DNA of 64,000 bases from Streptomyces subrutilus (GTDB lineage Bacteria > Actinomycetota > Actinomycetes > Streptomycetales > Streptomycetaceae), in NCBI RefSeq assembly GCF_008704535.1, contig NZ_CP023701.1:1054001-1118000 (forward strand), in the 5' to 3' direction. The notes under the pieces are model-generated. The model was not told where the DNA came from. It searched no databases and saw nothing but the letters and a program-made list of their open reading frames with translations. This document shows positions 54,386-63,055 of the stretch, in pieces (the stretch's first letter is position 1; each line of letters opens with the position of its first letter). A program made the position numbers and the translations under genes.

Positions 54386-56536
54386 GTGCTTCGTCCGCTC
54401 CGACCGCTCCGCACCCCGGCCCTGCTCGGCCCGCTGCTCGTGGTGGCCGGCTGGCTGCTCACCGCCTGCCTCGCGGCTCCGGCCGTCTCGGGGCTCGGCG
54501 GCCTCGCGGGCACCCAGCCGTCCGCCCTGCTGCCCCGGGGCGCCGAGTCCACCGAGGTCGCCCGCGCGGTGGAGGCGGTGTCCCCGCCGGACGGCCCCCT
54601 GCCGCTCGTGGTGGTGTGGACCGCGGCCGGGCCCGGTCCAGGCAGCGCGGACGGGGACCGCATCGCGGCCGGGGCCACCGCGGCGCTGGCCTCCCTGCGG
54701 GGCCGCGACCGCCTCGTCGGTGACCGGACCCCGGTCCTGCCCGCGCGCGGCGCACCCGCCGCGGCGGCCGTGCTCCAGGTCAGGCCCGGCCCGGGCCCCG
54801 CGCTCGCGCGCACCCTGGACGACGTGCGCGCGGCGGCCGCCCGGGTGCCGGGGACGCGGGTCGAACTCGCCGGACCCGCCGCCGTGCGGGCCGATCTGGA
54901 CGGGGTGTTCGAGGGGGTCGACGGCCGGCTGCTCCTGGTGGCCCTGGTGGCGGTGCTGCTGATCCTGGTGCTCGTCTACCGCAGCCCGGTGCTGCCGCTG
55001 CTGGTGATCACCACGTCCGTCCTCGCGCTCGCCGTGGCCTGCGCCTGCCTCTACGCGCTCGCCCGGTGGCGGGCGCTGCCCGTCGACGGCCAGGTCCAGG
55101 GCATCCTCTTCGTGCTGGTCATCGGAGCCACCACGGACTACGGACTGCTGCTGACGGCCCGCTACCGGGAGGAGCTCGACCGCGGCGCGGCCGTCCGCGA
55201 GGCGATGCGCGTGGCCCGGCGCCGATCGGTGGGGCCCGTCGCGGCCAGCGCGGCCACGGTCGCCCTCGGACTGCTGACGCTGCTGCTCAGCGACCTGCCG
55301 GCGCACCGCGCCCTCGGCCCGGCCGGGGCCGTCGCCATGGCCGCCGCGCTGCTGAGCTCGCTGACCTTCCTGCCCGCGGCCCTCGTGCTGCTCGGCCCCG
55401 CGGCGTTCTGGCCCCGCCGCGTCGGCGTCGGCATCGGCGACGGGGTCGGCGTCGGCGTCGGCGTCGAGGGATCGCGGTCGTGGCAGCGGATCGCGGCCCT
55501 GATCGCCCGGCGCCCGCGCCGCACCTGGGCGCTCGCGCTGGCCGCGCTCGTCGCGGGCGCCGCGTTCTCCCCGCTGCTGAGTGCGGGCGGCGTCCCCCTC
55601 GACCGGGCGCTCCCGCCGACCGCTCCGTCCGTGGCCGGGCAGGCCGCGCTGGCCCGGCACTTCCCCGCCGGCCTGGGCAACCCCGCCCTCGTCCTCGCCG
55701 ACCCGGCCCGCCTCGACGCGGTCCGTACGGCCGCCGCCCGTACGCCCGGGGTGGCGGCGGCCGACGTGCTCGCCGGGCCGGACGGCCGGATCGCGGTGAC
55801 CCTGACGGACGTGGCGGACGGCGCCGCCGCGCAGCGGACCGTCGCCGGACTGCGCGCGGCGGTGCGCGCGGTGCCCGGGGCGCACGCGCGGGTCGGGGGC
55901 CAGGCCGCACAGGCCCACGACGCGCAGGCCACCTCGGCGCGCGACCGGCTCGTGATCATGCCGGCGGTGCTCCTCGCCGTGCTGCTGGTCCTCGCCCTGC
56001 TGCTGCGCTGCCTGCTCCTGCCCGTGCTGCTGGTGCTCGGTGTGGCGGTCACGTTCCTGGCGGCCCTGGGCGTCTGCGCCGTCCTCCTGCGCTGGGTCAC
56101 CGGCTCCGCGGACACCGAGCCGGTGATCGTGCTCTACGCGTTCGTCTTCCTCGTCGCCCTCGGCGTGGACTACAACATCTTCCTCATGCACCGGGTCCGC
56201 GAGGAGGCCCTGCTGCACGGCACCCCGGCCGGTGTCCGGCGGGGGCTGGTGTCCACCGGCGGCGTCATCAGCTCGGCGGGCGTGGTGCTCGCGGCGACCT
56301 TCGCCGCGCTGACGGTCATGCCGCTGGTGTACCTCGTCCACATCGGGGCGGTCGTCGCCGTCGGGGTGCTGCTGGACACCCTCCTCGTCCGGCTGTTCCT
56401 CGTCCCCGCGCTCGTCACCGACCTCGGCCCCCGCGCCTGGTGGCCCCGCCCGCTGGCCGCGGACACGGGTGCGGCCACCGCCGCGCGGGGCCTGGTGGGC
56501 CCGCGGGTCCCGCACGCACCCGCCAAGGCCCCGTAG
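54386..56536 (+). CDS. MMPL-family RND transporter
   Basis: 716 residues with twelve helices in two halves. After helix 1 an extracellular domain (about 40-175) precedes helices 2-6, and the pattern repeats after about residue 375. The proton-relay type segments ILFVLVIGATTDYGLLLTAR (first half) and VFLVALGVDYNIFLMHR (second half) are typical of MMPL/YdfJ proteins. These export lipids or hydrophobic compounds. GTG 54386 with GGGGAG upstream. A run of Gly-Val repeats (GVGIGDGVGVGVGVEG) separates the two halves. Its stop is 4 nt from the convergent molybdoenzyme stop. Confidence 0.92.
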   Translation: MLRPLRPLRTPALLGPLLVVAGWLLTACLAAPAVSGLGGLAGTQPSALLPRGAESTEVARAVEAVSPPDGPLPLVVVWTAAGPGPGSADGDRIAAGATAALASLRGRDRLVGDRTPVLPARGAPAAAAVLQVRPGPGPALARTLDDVRAAAARVPGTRVELAGPAAVRADLDGVFEGVDGRLLLVALVAVLLILVLVYRSPVLPLLVITTSVLALAVACACLYALARWRALPVDGQVQGILFVLVIGATTDYGLLLTARYREELDRGAAVREAMRVARRRSVGPVAASAATVALGLLTLLLSDLPAHRALGPAGAVAMAAALLSSLTFLPAALVLLGPAAFWPRRVGVGIGDGVGVGVGVEGSRSWQRIAALIARRPRRTWALALAALVAGAAFSPLLSAGGVPLDRALPPTAPSVAGQAALARHFPAGLGNPALVLADPARLDAVRTAAARTPGVAAADVLAGPDGRIAVTLTDVADGAAAQRTVAGLRAAVRAVPGAHARVGGQAAQAHDAQATSARDRLVIMPAVLLAVLLVLALLLRCLLLPVLLVLGVAVTFLAALGVCAVLLRWVTGSADTEPVIVLYAFVFLVALGVDYNIFLMHRVREEALLHGTPAGVRRGLVSTGGVISSAGVVLAATFAALTVMPLVYLVHIGAVVAVGVLLDTLLVRLFLVPALVTDLGPRAWWPRPLAADTGAATAARGLVGPRVPHAPAKAP

Positions 56537-56539
56537 GCG

Positions 56540-58135
56540 CTACGTGGCGGTGACGAAGACGCTGTGCCAGCCGCTGGCCCCGTCGGGGATGGTGCGGGCG
56601 CGCTGCTCCGTCTGCACCTGGCCGGTGGCGTCGGTGGCGCGGACGGTGAGGTTGTGGCCGCCGGGGGTGGTCTTCCAGGGGTAGGACCACTGGCGCCAGG
56701 TGTCCGTGGTGGCCTGCTCCGCGAGCTGGGCCTCCTGCCAGGGCCCGTCGTCGATGCGTACCTCGACCCGCTCGATGCCGCGGTGCTGGGCCCACGCGAC
56801 GCCGGCGACCATGACGGTGCCCGCGGCGGCCTGGGCGAAGGGCTTGGGGGTGTCGATGCGGGCCTGGGTCTTGATCGGCGCCTTCTGCGCCCACGTGCGC
56901 TTGACCCAGTACGGGTCGTAGTCGGCGAAGGTGGTGAGCTCGATGTCCTCGATCCACTTGCAGGCGGAGACGTAGCCGTACAGGCCGGGGACGAGCATGC
57001 GCACCGGGAAGCCGTGGTCGAAGGGGAGGGGTTCGCCGTTCATGCCGACCGCGAGCATGGCGTCGCGGCCGTCCAGCAGGTCTTCGACGGGGCTGCCGAG
57101 GGTCATGCCGTCCACGGACCGCGCGACCAGCTGGTCGGCGGGGCCGCCGCGGGACGGCGGCTCGACCCCGCATTCGCGCAGCAGGTCGGCCAGGCGCACC
57201 CCGAGCCAGCGGGCGGTGCCCACGTACGGGCCGCCGACCTCGTTGGACACGCAGGTCATCGTGATGTCCCGCTCGATCAGGGGCCGTTGGAGCAGGTCCT
57301 GGAAGGTGTAGGTCCGGGGCCGGGAGACGCCCTTGCCGTGGATGCGCAGCCGCCAGGTGTCGGCGTCGACCTTGGGGACCACCAGGGCGGTGTCCACGCG
57401 GTAGAAGTCCTTGTTCGGGGTGGTGAACGGGCTGATCCCGGGGACGCGCAGGGCGGCGCGGGCGGGGATCGCGGCCGCGGCCGACGCCGGGGCCGGGAGC
57501 GTGACGGCCGCGCGGGAGGCGACCGCGCCCTGGCCGCTGCGGCCGGTCAGGGTCCGGCCGAGGGCTCCGGCGCCGGTGGCGGCCAGGGCGGTGACCCCGG
57601 CGGTGACCAGGAATCCGCGCCGGTCCCAGCCGGTGGGCCCCTCGTGGGACGGCCGGTCCGGGCCCGGCTCGCCGGGGACCCGCCGAGCGGTCAGCCGGCC
57701 GGCCAGGAGGTACAGGACGAAGGCCCCCGCGACGGCGCCCAGCATCGACGGCAGGACGTCCGGCGCGCCGGCGGCGTCCGGCCTGCCCAGCGCGGCGACC
57801 GCGCCCACCACGCCGAAGACCAGCACACCGGCGGCGCCGGCCCGGCGGTGGCGCAGGGCGAACAGGCCGAGCGCCGCGGCCAGCAGGCCGATCGTGGCGA
57901 GGATGCCGAGCTGGAGCACCAGCTTGTCGTTCTCGCCGAACGTGCGGATCGCGTAGTCCTTCAACCACGCCGGAGTGAGGTCGATGGCCGCGCCGCCGAC
58001 CACGGTCACCGGCCCGGCCTGCGGCCTGATCAGGGATGCCGCCAGCTCGCCGACGGCCAGGGCCGCGTATCCGGCGAGCAGGCCGCTCGCCGCGGCGAGC
58101 GCGCCGCGCGTGACGGTCCTTCGGTTGATTCTCAC
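56540..58135 (-). CDS. Five-helix molybdopterin oxidoreductase with internal Tat segment
   Basis: 531 residues. Four N-terminal helices, then a fifth begun by DRRGFLVTAGVTALA, then an extracellular sulfite-oxidase-type domain with the cofactor Cys in ITMTCVSNEVGG and a C-terminal Mo-co dimerisation domain. This is the plan of S. coelicolor Sco3746, shown to need both Sec and Tat for insertion. An ATG at 58144 extends the frame by three codons, but it overlaps the -10 of a SigK-like promoter, so the likely start is GTG 58135, on a leaderless or nearly leaderless mRNA. Divergent from the fasciclin gene. Confidence 0.9.
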   Translation of the reverse strand: MRINRRTVTRGALAAASGLLAGYAALAVGELAASLIRPQAGPVTVVGGAAIDLTPAWLKDYAIRTFGENDKLVLQLGILATIGLLAAALGLFALRHRRAGAAGVLVFGVVGAVAALGRPDAAGAPDVLPSMLGAVAGAFVLYLLAGRLTARRVPGEPGPDRPSHEGPTGWDRRGFLVTAGVTALAATGAGALGRTLTGRSGQGAVASRAAVTLPAPASAAAAIPARAALRVPGISPFTTPNKDFYRVDTALVVPKVDADTWRLRIHGKGVSRPRTYTFQDLLQRPLIERDITMTCVSNEVGGPYVGTARWLGVRLADLLRECGVEPPSRGGPADQLVARSVDGMTLGSPVEDLLDGRDAMLAVGMNGEPLPFDHGFPVRMLVPGLYGYVSACKWIEDIELTTFADYDPYWVKRTWAQKAPIKTQARIDTPKPFAQAAAGTVMVAGVAWAQHRGIERVEVRIDDGPWQEAQLAEQATTDTWRQWSYPWKTTPGGHNLTVRATDATGQVQTEQRARTIPDGASGWHSVFVTAT

Positions 58136-58142
58136 GGCCTGC

Positions 58143-58169
58143 ATTCGGCGTGCCCCGGCCGCCGGATGG
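58143..58169 (-). promoter_or_regulatory. SigK-like promoter of molybdoenzyme gene
   Basis: On the minus strand CCATCC-N15-CCGAAT, a full match to the motif I recall for mycobacterial SigK. The -10 ends 8 nt before GTG 58135, so transcription would begin at or beside that codon. Confidence 0.65.
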
Positions 58170-58253
58170 GTCCACCGCGCGATCACCCCGCGGAGGCGAC
58201 GCCGGGGCGCGGGGGTTATTTACCGTTCCATCACTTTTCGTACGTTCCTCTAC

Positions 58254-58280
58254 CCATCGTCTCGTCGTACCGCGCCGAAT
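58254..58280 (+). promoter_or_regulatory. SigK-like promoter of fasciclin gene
   Basis: CCATCG-N15-CCGAAT, same spacing and one mismatch against the divergent promoter. Transcription from here would give a leader of about 138 nt before the fasciclin ATG. Confidence 0.6.
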
Positions 58281-58424
58281 GAAGGGTCGAGGGGAGGAAT
58301 CCCCGGCCGTGCTCACCGCACCGGACCGGCGGGTGCCCCTCCTCCCGCACCGCCATCTCGGGGACGAGCGGGCCCCCACCACGGGTCAGCCCCGTCGGGC
58401 CCGCCCTCCAGGAGGAGGAGACAC

Positions 58425-59006
58425 ATGACCACGCACCGCATCCGCCGCTCCGCCGCGTTCGCGGCCGTCGCGTTCGCACTTCCCGTCGCCCTGGGCGTGG
58501 CAGCCCCGGCGTTCGCCGACAGCCACACCGCGGACCCCTACGGCCCGGCCTGCGCGTCGGTCCCCAAGGACGGTTCCGGCAGCCTCGCCGGCATGGCCAA
58601 GGACCCGGTGGCGACGGCCGCCTCCCACAACCCGGCCCTGTCCACGCTGGTCACGGCCGTCAAGAAGGCCGGCCTGGTCGACACCCTGAACAACGCCAAG
58701 GGCATCACCGTGTTCGCCCCGACCAACCAGGCGTTCGCGAAGATCCCGAAGGCCGACCTGGCCAAGCTCCTGGGCGACAAGGCCGAACTGACCAAGGTCC
58801 TCACCTACCACGTGGTCGGCGAGAAGATCACACCGAAGCAGCTCGCCAAGGGGTCCTTCAAGACCCTGGAAGGCGCCACCCTGAGCACGGCGGGATCGGG
58901 CGGTTCCTACACCGTCAACGGCAAGGCGAAGATCGTCTGCGGTGACGTCCAGACCGCCAACGCGACGGTCAACGTCATCGACACGGTGCTCAGCCCGCCC
59001 ATGTGA
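58425..59006 (+). CDS. Secreted fasciclin-domain protein (MPT70/MPT83-like)
   Basis: 193 residues. Sec signal (AAFAAVAFALPVALGVAAPAFA) then one FAS1 domain: PALSTLVTAVKKAGLVDTLN, ITVFAPTNQAFAKIP (H1), LTYHVVGEKIT and a final ANATVNVIDTVLSPPM (H2). GGAGGAGG precedes the ATG. Single-FAS1 secreted proteins such as mycobacterial MPT70 are adhesin-like and SigK-controlled. Shared promoter region with a molybdoenzyme fits that regulon; SigK and its anti-sigma are not in the window. Confidence 0.93.
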   Translation: MTTHRIRRSAAFAAVAFALPVALGVAAPAFADSHTADPYGPACASVPKDGSGSLAGMAKDPVATAASHNPALSTLVTAVKKAGLVDTLNNAKGITVFAPTNQAFAKIPKADLAKLLGDKAELTKVLTYHVVGEKITPKQLAKGSFKTLEGATLSTAGSGGSYTVNGKAKIVCGDVQTANATVNVIDTVLSPPM

Positions 59007-59015
59007 CCCGGCCGG

Positions 59016-59054
59016 CCGTCCACCGTTCCCGTCCACCGTTCCCGTCCACCGTGC
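59016..59054. repeat. Three 13-bp direct repeats after fasciclin gene
   Basis: Three head-to-tail copies of CCGTCCACCGTTC, the last with one change, starting 9 bp after the stop codon. Confidence 0.9.
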
Positions 59055-59077
59055 CGCGCGCCCCGTGCGCGCGGCAC
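59051..59077. terminator. Hairpin between fasciclin and phosphatase genes
   Basis: GTGCCGCGCGC-CCCGT-GCGCGCGGCAC, 11-bp perfect stem serving the convergent fasciclin and PP2C genes. Confidence 0.8.
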
Positions 59078-59105
59078 CGCGGCGTGCGCGCGCAGCGCTT
59101 CGCCG

Positions 59106-60431
59106 TCAGGGGCCGGGCGGTACCCGCAGGGCCAGCAGCGCGGTGTCGTCGCTGGCCCAGCCGCCGTGGTGGGCGGCCAGGGTGTCGGTGATCCGGGCGA
59201 TGGTGGCGGCGCTGTCCAGGCCGTCGGTGCCGGCCAGGGTGCGGATCAGGTCGGCCTCGCCGAACATATCGCGCGGCGCTCCCGGAGCGGTGGGATCGGG
59301 GCGGGCTTCGCAGGCCCCGTCGGTGTAGAGGAGCAGGAGGTCGCCGGGGCCGAGCCGGAAGCGGACGTCGGCCAGGCGGACCGCGTCGAAGACCCCGAGC
59401 AGCATGCCGGCCCGGCCGAGCTGCTGGACCCGGCCGCCCGCCCGGCGGATCAGGGCGGGCGGGTGCCCGGCCAGGCAGAGCCGGCCCGCCATCCCGCTCG
59501 CGGTCCGGCGGAAGGTGGCGTGGACCGCGGTGAGGAACCGCGGGGCGCGCTGGGCGCGCATCGCCGTGTTCAGCCGGTCCAGGACCACGGCGGGCGACAG
59601 GTGCTCGCCGGCGTCGGCGCGCAGGGTGTAGCGGGCCAGTGCGGTGACCTTGGCGGCCTCGGTCCCCTTGCCGCAGACGTCGCCCATCACGGCGGTCCAC
59701 CACGGGCCGCGGGCCTGGAAGAGGTCGTAGAAGTCGCCCACCACTCCGGCGTCGCCGCTGGCGGGGAGGTAGCTGGCCGCGGCGTCGAGGCCGGGCACCG
59801 GCCGAAGGGAGGGCGGCAGCAGGCTGTCCTGGAGGCTGCGCGCCAGGTCGCGGGAGGCGGTCAGGGCGCTCTCGGCCCGTTGCAGTGCGGCCCTGAGGTT
59901 GATCTCGTTGCCCACCGCACGGGCCATCGTGGACAGGGAGGAGAGCTCGGCGGGGGTCCAGCGGCGCGGGCCGTCGTCGATGACGCACATGCTGCCCAGG
60001 ACCTCGCCGTCCGGGGACATGATCGGGTAGCCCGCCCACGCACCGATCCTCATCGGCGCCACCGACGGGTGCGCGCGGGTCCGCGGGTCGGCGGCGGCGT
60101 CCTCGACGACGAGGGGCTCCCCCGCCAGGCCGACCAGGAAGGCGCAGAAGCTCTCCTCGACGGGGTTCTGCCGCTCGCCGGCCGCGTCGCCCTCCAGCCC
60201 GACGCTCGCCTTCCAGAAGGACCGGCGGCCGTCGACGAGGGTGATGAACGCGCGTCCGCTGCGGGTCGTGGCCGCTGCCATCTGCGCCAGGTCGTCGAAG
60301 GCCTCCTCGCGCCCGGTGTCGAGGAGCCCGGTCGCCCTGACCGCCGCCAGCCGCACGGGGTCGGACAGGGCCGCCGGAAGTCCGTCCGCCCGCACACCGC
60401 CGGGGAACGCGACGCGCTCACTGCTGTTCAC
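59106..60431 (-). CDS. GAF-PP2C (SpoIIE/RsbU-type) serine phosphatase
   Basis: 441 residues. GAF domain (about 40-180, with RAFITLVDGRRSFWKASVG and EESFCAFLV landmarks), a helical linker (SRDLARSLQDSLLPPSLRP), then the PP2C domain with metal-binding Asp in VVGDFYDLF, AVMGDVCGKG and SDDTALLALR. These phosphatases reset STAS proteins in partner-switching control of sigma factors. GTG 60431 with AGGAG 5 nt upstream. Nearby RsbW-like ATPase and stress-type hydrophobic gene support a stress-response role. Confidence 0.94.
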   Translation of the reverse strand: MNSSERVAFPGGVRADGLPAALSDPVRLAAVRATGLLDTGREEAFDDLAQMAAATTRSGRAFITLVDGRRSFWKASVGLEGDAAGERQNPVEESFCAFLVGLAGEPLVVEDAAADPRTRAHPSVAPMRIGAWAGYPIMSPDGEVLGSMCVIDDGPRRWTPAELSSLSTMARAVGNEINLRAALQRAESALTASRDLARSLQDSLLPPSLRPVPGLDAAASYLPASGDAGVVGDFYDLFQARGPWWTAVMGDVCGKGTEAAKVTALARYTLRADAGEHLSPAVVLDRLNTAMRAQRAPRFLTAVHATFRRTASGMAGRLCLAGHPPALIRRAGGRVQQLGRAGMLLGVFDAVRLADVRFRLGPGDLLLLYTDGACEARPDPTAPGAPRDMFGEADLIRTLAGTDGLDSAATIARITDTLAAHHGGWASDDTALLALRVPPGP

Positions 60432-60628
60432 TGCACTCCTGCCGTCCCCTGCCGTCGGCCGTCGCCCGCCGCGCGGCCCCGCCGGACCCGCGTGCGACGA
60501 CCGCCCGGCACCAGTATGCGGTCCGCCCGCGCGGCGGCCCCGGCCCGGACGCGGCGGGCTCAGAGAGGTGGGGCCCGCCCCGGAACGGGACGGACCCCAC
60601 GACGATCCACCGCGGACGGAAATCCCGT

Positions 60629-60790
60629 CTACCAGCGGTACCAGCGGCCGCTGCCGCCCTTGGGACGGGCGACGAAACCGATCAGCCACAGCACCAGCAC
60701 GGCGATGGCGACCCACCAGAGGATCTTCACCGCGAAACCGGCACCGAAGAGGATCAGGGCGAGCAGAAGAACGAGAAGCAGGGGAACCAT
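60629..60790 (-). CDS. 53-residue hydrophobic membrane protein, copy 2
   Basis: Translates to the same 53 residues as the gene at 26697-26858, two helices and a tail ending SGRWYRW. The DNA differs at very few positions in the gene and stays alike through the ribosome site (CGGAGGTTGATAA), then diverges upstream except for a GGCGAGGGGGCA block. Recent duplication or gene conversion is implied. Neighbours here are a PP2C phosphatase and a RsbW-like ATPase. Confidence 0.85.
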   Translation of the reverse strand: MVPLLLVLLLALILFGAGFAVKILWWVAIAVLVLWLIGFVARPKGGSGRWYRW

Positions 60791-61126
60791 GATTATCAAC
60801 CTCCGAGCAACCTGGTGCCCCCTCGCCCATCGACCATGCGTACGAGCCGTCGGCATTTCCCCGGAGGGCGCCGGGCCCGTCGGGGCGCGGCCCTGCCGCG
60901 CCCCGACGGTGGAGGTGGGGGCCGGTTCCAAGAGCCCCTCGCGTCTTCATTCGGAGTCCGCCCGCGGACGGATTGGTGCGCGTACGGGTCTCTTCCGCCG
61001 GCTCGGGTGCGGCGGCGGCCCGGAAAGGAGGAGCATCGTCCTGAGCGCCCCGTCCCACGGGCGGTGCGCCGACGGTTCGAGGCGATCGGGACGGGACCGG
61101 CCTCGCGCACGACCGACAGCCTGGAG
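60791..61126. other. Intergenic region without a convincing gene
   Basis: 336 bp between the divergent hydrophobic gene and the RsbW-like unit. Frames here are Arg/Pro-rich and lack ribosome sites. Apart from the conserved block upstream of the hydrophobic gene, I see nothing specific. Confidence 0.6.
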
Positions 61127-61222
61127 ATGGCGATGACGCCGAGCAACGCCCGCACCCCCCGCCGTCGAAACGGCGTACCCCGGCATGTCCGGGGCGACCG
61201 GGGGCAGGCGGTGAAGGTATGA
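61127..61222 (+). CDS. Possible 31-residue leader peptide
   Basis: Two ATGs (61127, 61133), the second with GGAG about 6 nt upstream, open a short basic frame (TPSNARTPRRRNGVPRHVR) whose TGA overlaps the ATG of the RsbW-like gene (ATGA). It could couple translation of the next gene. No homologue known to me. Confidence 0.3.
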   Translation: MAMTPSNARTPRRRNGVPRHVRGDRGQAVKV

Positions 61223-61719
61223 ACCCGTCTCCCACAGCCGATGACACCCGCGGCTCCGCCCTCGGAGAGGACCGCGGCCACCCGACGACGGACCCGTCGA
61301 CCACCCGCGCCGGCGCCGCGCCCCCCGCGTCGCCCTCGGCGCCCGCGCCGGGAGCCGGCACCGGCCCGCCGGTCACGGCCGCCGCGGCCCGCGCCGCCGT
61401 CTGCGAGCTGCTGGACGCCGCCGGCGTCGGCCTCGACACCGTCACCGCCGCCGACGCGCTCCTGATCACCTCGGAGCTCGTCACCAACGCCCTGCGGCAC
61501 GGCGACGGCCTGACCCACTTCCGCCCCGAGATCAGGGACGGCGCGCTGCACCTGGCCGTCGGCGACAACAACCCCCACGGGCCCGTCCTGCGCGACCAGG
61601 ACACGGTGGGCCACGTGGGCGGCTACGGCTGGGCCCTGGTCCGGCGGCTCGCCGCGCACGTCGACGTCAGCGGCCACGGCAGCGGAAAGACGATCACCAC
61701 CGTGCTTCCGCTGGTCTGA
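61219..61719 (+). CDS. RsbW-like ATP-binding regulator
   Basis: 166 residues. A 50-residue Pro/Ala/Thr-rich start, then a HATPase_c_2 domain with N box ITSELVTNALRHG, a G1-like VGDNNPHGP and GGYGWALVRRLA. Such single-domain proteins act as anti-sigma factors or Ser kinases of STAS proteins. Possible partners in the window are the STAS protein at 36858 and the PP2C phosphatase at 59106, neither of them co-transcribed with it. Confidence 0.88.
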   Translation: MNPSPTADDTRGSALGEDRGHPTTDPSTTRAGAAPPASPSAPAPGAGTGPPVTAAAARAAVCELLDAAGVGLDTVTAADALLITSELVTNALRHGDGLTHFRPEIRDGALHLAVGDNNPHGPVLRDQDTVGHVGGYGWALVRRLAAHVDVSGHGSGKTITTVLPLV

Positions 61720-61738
61720 GCGCCGCACCCCGCACGCG

Positions 61739-62320
61739 TCAGCCGGTGAAGGCCTCGACGAGGGTCCAGACGGCCAGTACGGCCATGCAGGCCGCGCCGA
61801 TGCGCTGCACGTTCTTGAGCGGAACGCGCTGGGCGATGAAACGGCCGACGAGCAGGGCGAGGGCGGAGACCGACATCAGCGCGAGGGCGGAGCCGATGGC
61901 CGTGGGCAGCCAGCCGTTGGTGGCCGCGAGGTTGGCCGTGGTGATCTGGGTCAGGTCGCCCCACTCGCTGATGAAGACGGCCATGAAAGCAGTGGTGTAG
62001 ACGGGCCAGAAACCGGTGACGGTCTTGGCGGCGCCCTCCTCGTCGTCGTCGCCGCCGCTGCGCAGCAGGACGAACGCGCCGAAGGCGAACAGGGCCGCCG
62101 AGACGAGCTTGACGGCGATGTCCGGGAGCATGCCGAGCAGGCTTCCGGCGCCGACGGCGATGGCGACGTGCACGATGAACGCGGTCGAGGTGCCGAACCA
62201 CACGTACAGCGGACGCATCCGGGTGCCCATGGCCAGCGAGGCGAACATGGTCTTGTCGGGGAGTTCCGCGAGGAAGATCAGCCCGAAGGCGGTGATGAGC
62301 GCCAGGGGGTCGAAGGTCAT
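61739..62320 (-). CDS. TMEM165/GDT1-family manganese exporter (MneA-like)
   Basis: 193 residues with six helices in two repeats. Both signature motifs are present: AELPDKTMFA in the first half and SEWGDLTQITTA in the second. An acidic cytosolic loop (GGDDDEEG) lies between them. Bacterial members export Mn2+. A yybP-ykoY riboswitch lies in its leader, so expression should rise with manganese. ATG 62320. Confidence 0.93.
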   Translation of the reverse strand: MTFDPLALITAFGLIFLAELPDKTMFASLAMGTRMRPLYVWFGTSTAFIVHVAIAVGAGSLLGMLPDIAVKLVSAALFAFGAFVLLRSGGDDDEEGAAKTVTGFWPVYTTAFMAVFISEWGDLTQITTANLAATNGWLPTAIGSALALMSVSALALLVGRFIAQRVPLKNVQRIGAACMAVLAVWTLVEAFTG

Positions 62321-62434
62321 TCCCTTGCTTTCTGCTGGGGCCGGGCCGTCAGCTCGCACGACACCCAGAAGGCGACGGGAAGAACCACTCGGCCCGGCAC
62401 GACGGAGCGGACCGCACCGGAGGTGCGGACCTGG

Positions 62435-62560
62435 TCATGCCTTGGCCGAAGGTCTCGTCCGCCCCGCACAGTGTGCGGCGGCCCGGTGGCCGGGGCGTCC
62501 AAGGACGCCCAGTATGTCGACCAGCGGTTTTCGGGACTACTCCCCTTCGCTGTTCCCAGC
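62435..62560 (-). ncRNA. yybP-ykoY manganese riboswitch
   Basis: On the minus strand the aptamer landmarks occur in order: GAAGGGGAGTAGTCCC (5' L1 motif), GGTCGACATACTGGGCG about 25 nt on, then a variable arm, then GACGAGACCTTCGGCC (3' L3 motif). These are the two conserved Mn2+-binding loops. It ends about 115 nt before the Mn exporter start. The 62321-62434 stretch between holds CCGCACC-TCC-GGTGCGG, a possible switching hairpin. Confidence 0.88.
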
Positions 62561-62563
62561 CTA

Positions 62564-62607
62564 CCAGCCGCCTTCCGGGCCCCTCCGGGGGCCCGGAAGG
62601 CGGCTGG
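62564..62607. terminator. Hairpin terminator of small secreted protein gene
   Basis: Perfect 20-bp stem (CCAGCCGCCTTCCGGGCCCC) with a 4-nt loop, 3 nt beyond the stop at 62611. It also isolates the riboswitch transcript from upstream reading. Confidence 0.92.
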
Positions 62608-62610
62608 CCG

Positions 62611-62853
62611 CTACGGGTAGACGTACAGCGCCCACCTGGCGCCCTTGCGGACGCAGGCGTGCTCGCCGACGATCTCCTGGCCGGCCGCGAAGCAGGCGTC
62701 GAGGGTGTCGTAGTACCCGATGAGGACGGGCCCGGCCGGAGCCGTCGCGGCGGGCGCGACCCCGGCCGGGCCCGCCGCGACGGCGGTCGTGGCGCCGCCG
62801 GCCAGTACGACGGCGCCGAGTGCGAGTCCGACGGCCCAGATCCTGGTGCGCAT
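62611..62853 (-). CDS. Small secreted protein, 80 residues
   Basis: Sec signal (AVGLALGAVVLAGGATTAVAA) followed by a short mature domain of about 45 residues with two Cys (DACFAAG, EHACVRKG), probably one disulfide, ending WALYVYP. Family not recognised; comparable small two-Cys exported proteins are frequent in Streptomyces. ATG 62853. Confidence 0.8.
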   Translation of the reverse strand: MRTRIWAVGLALGAVVLAGGATTAVAAGPAGVAPAATAPAGPVLIGYYDTLDACFAAGQEIVGEHACVRKGARWALYVYP

Positions 62854-63055
62854 GTGGTCCCCTCCCTGTGGTCCGGTCCTGCCTACGCCGGCAACCTCGC
62901 ACGGGGCTCCGGGGGCGGCAAGGCCGGTCGGGGGTGATTGGCCGGATGCGACGGCGTGTCCCGGTGCGCGGGCGGTCTTCGGCCGGATCGCGCGCGCGTG
63001 CGGGCCGCGACGGGCGGCGGTGTGCGCCTCGCGGGCGGTGGTCACGGGCCGCGGT

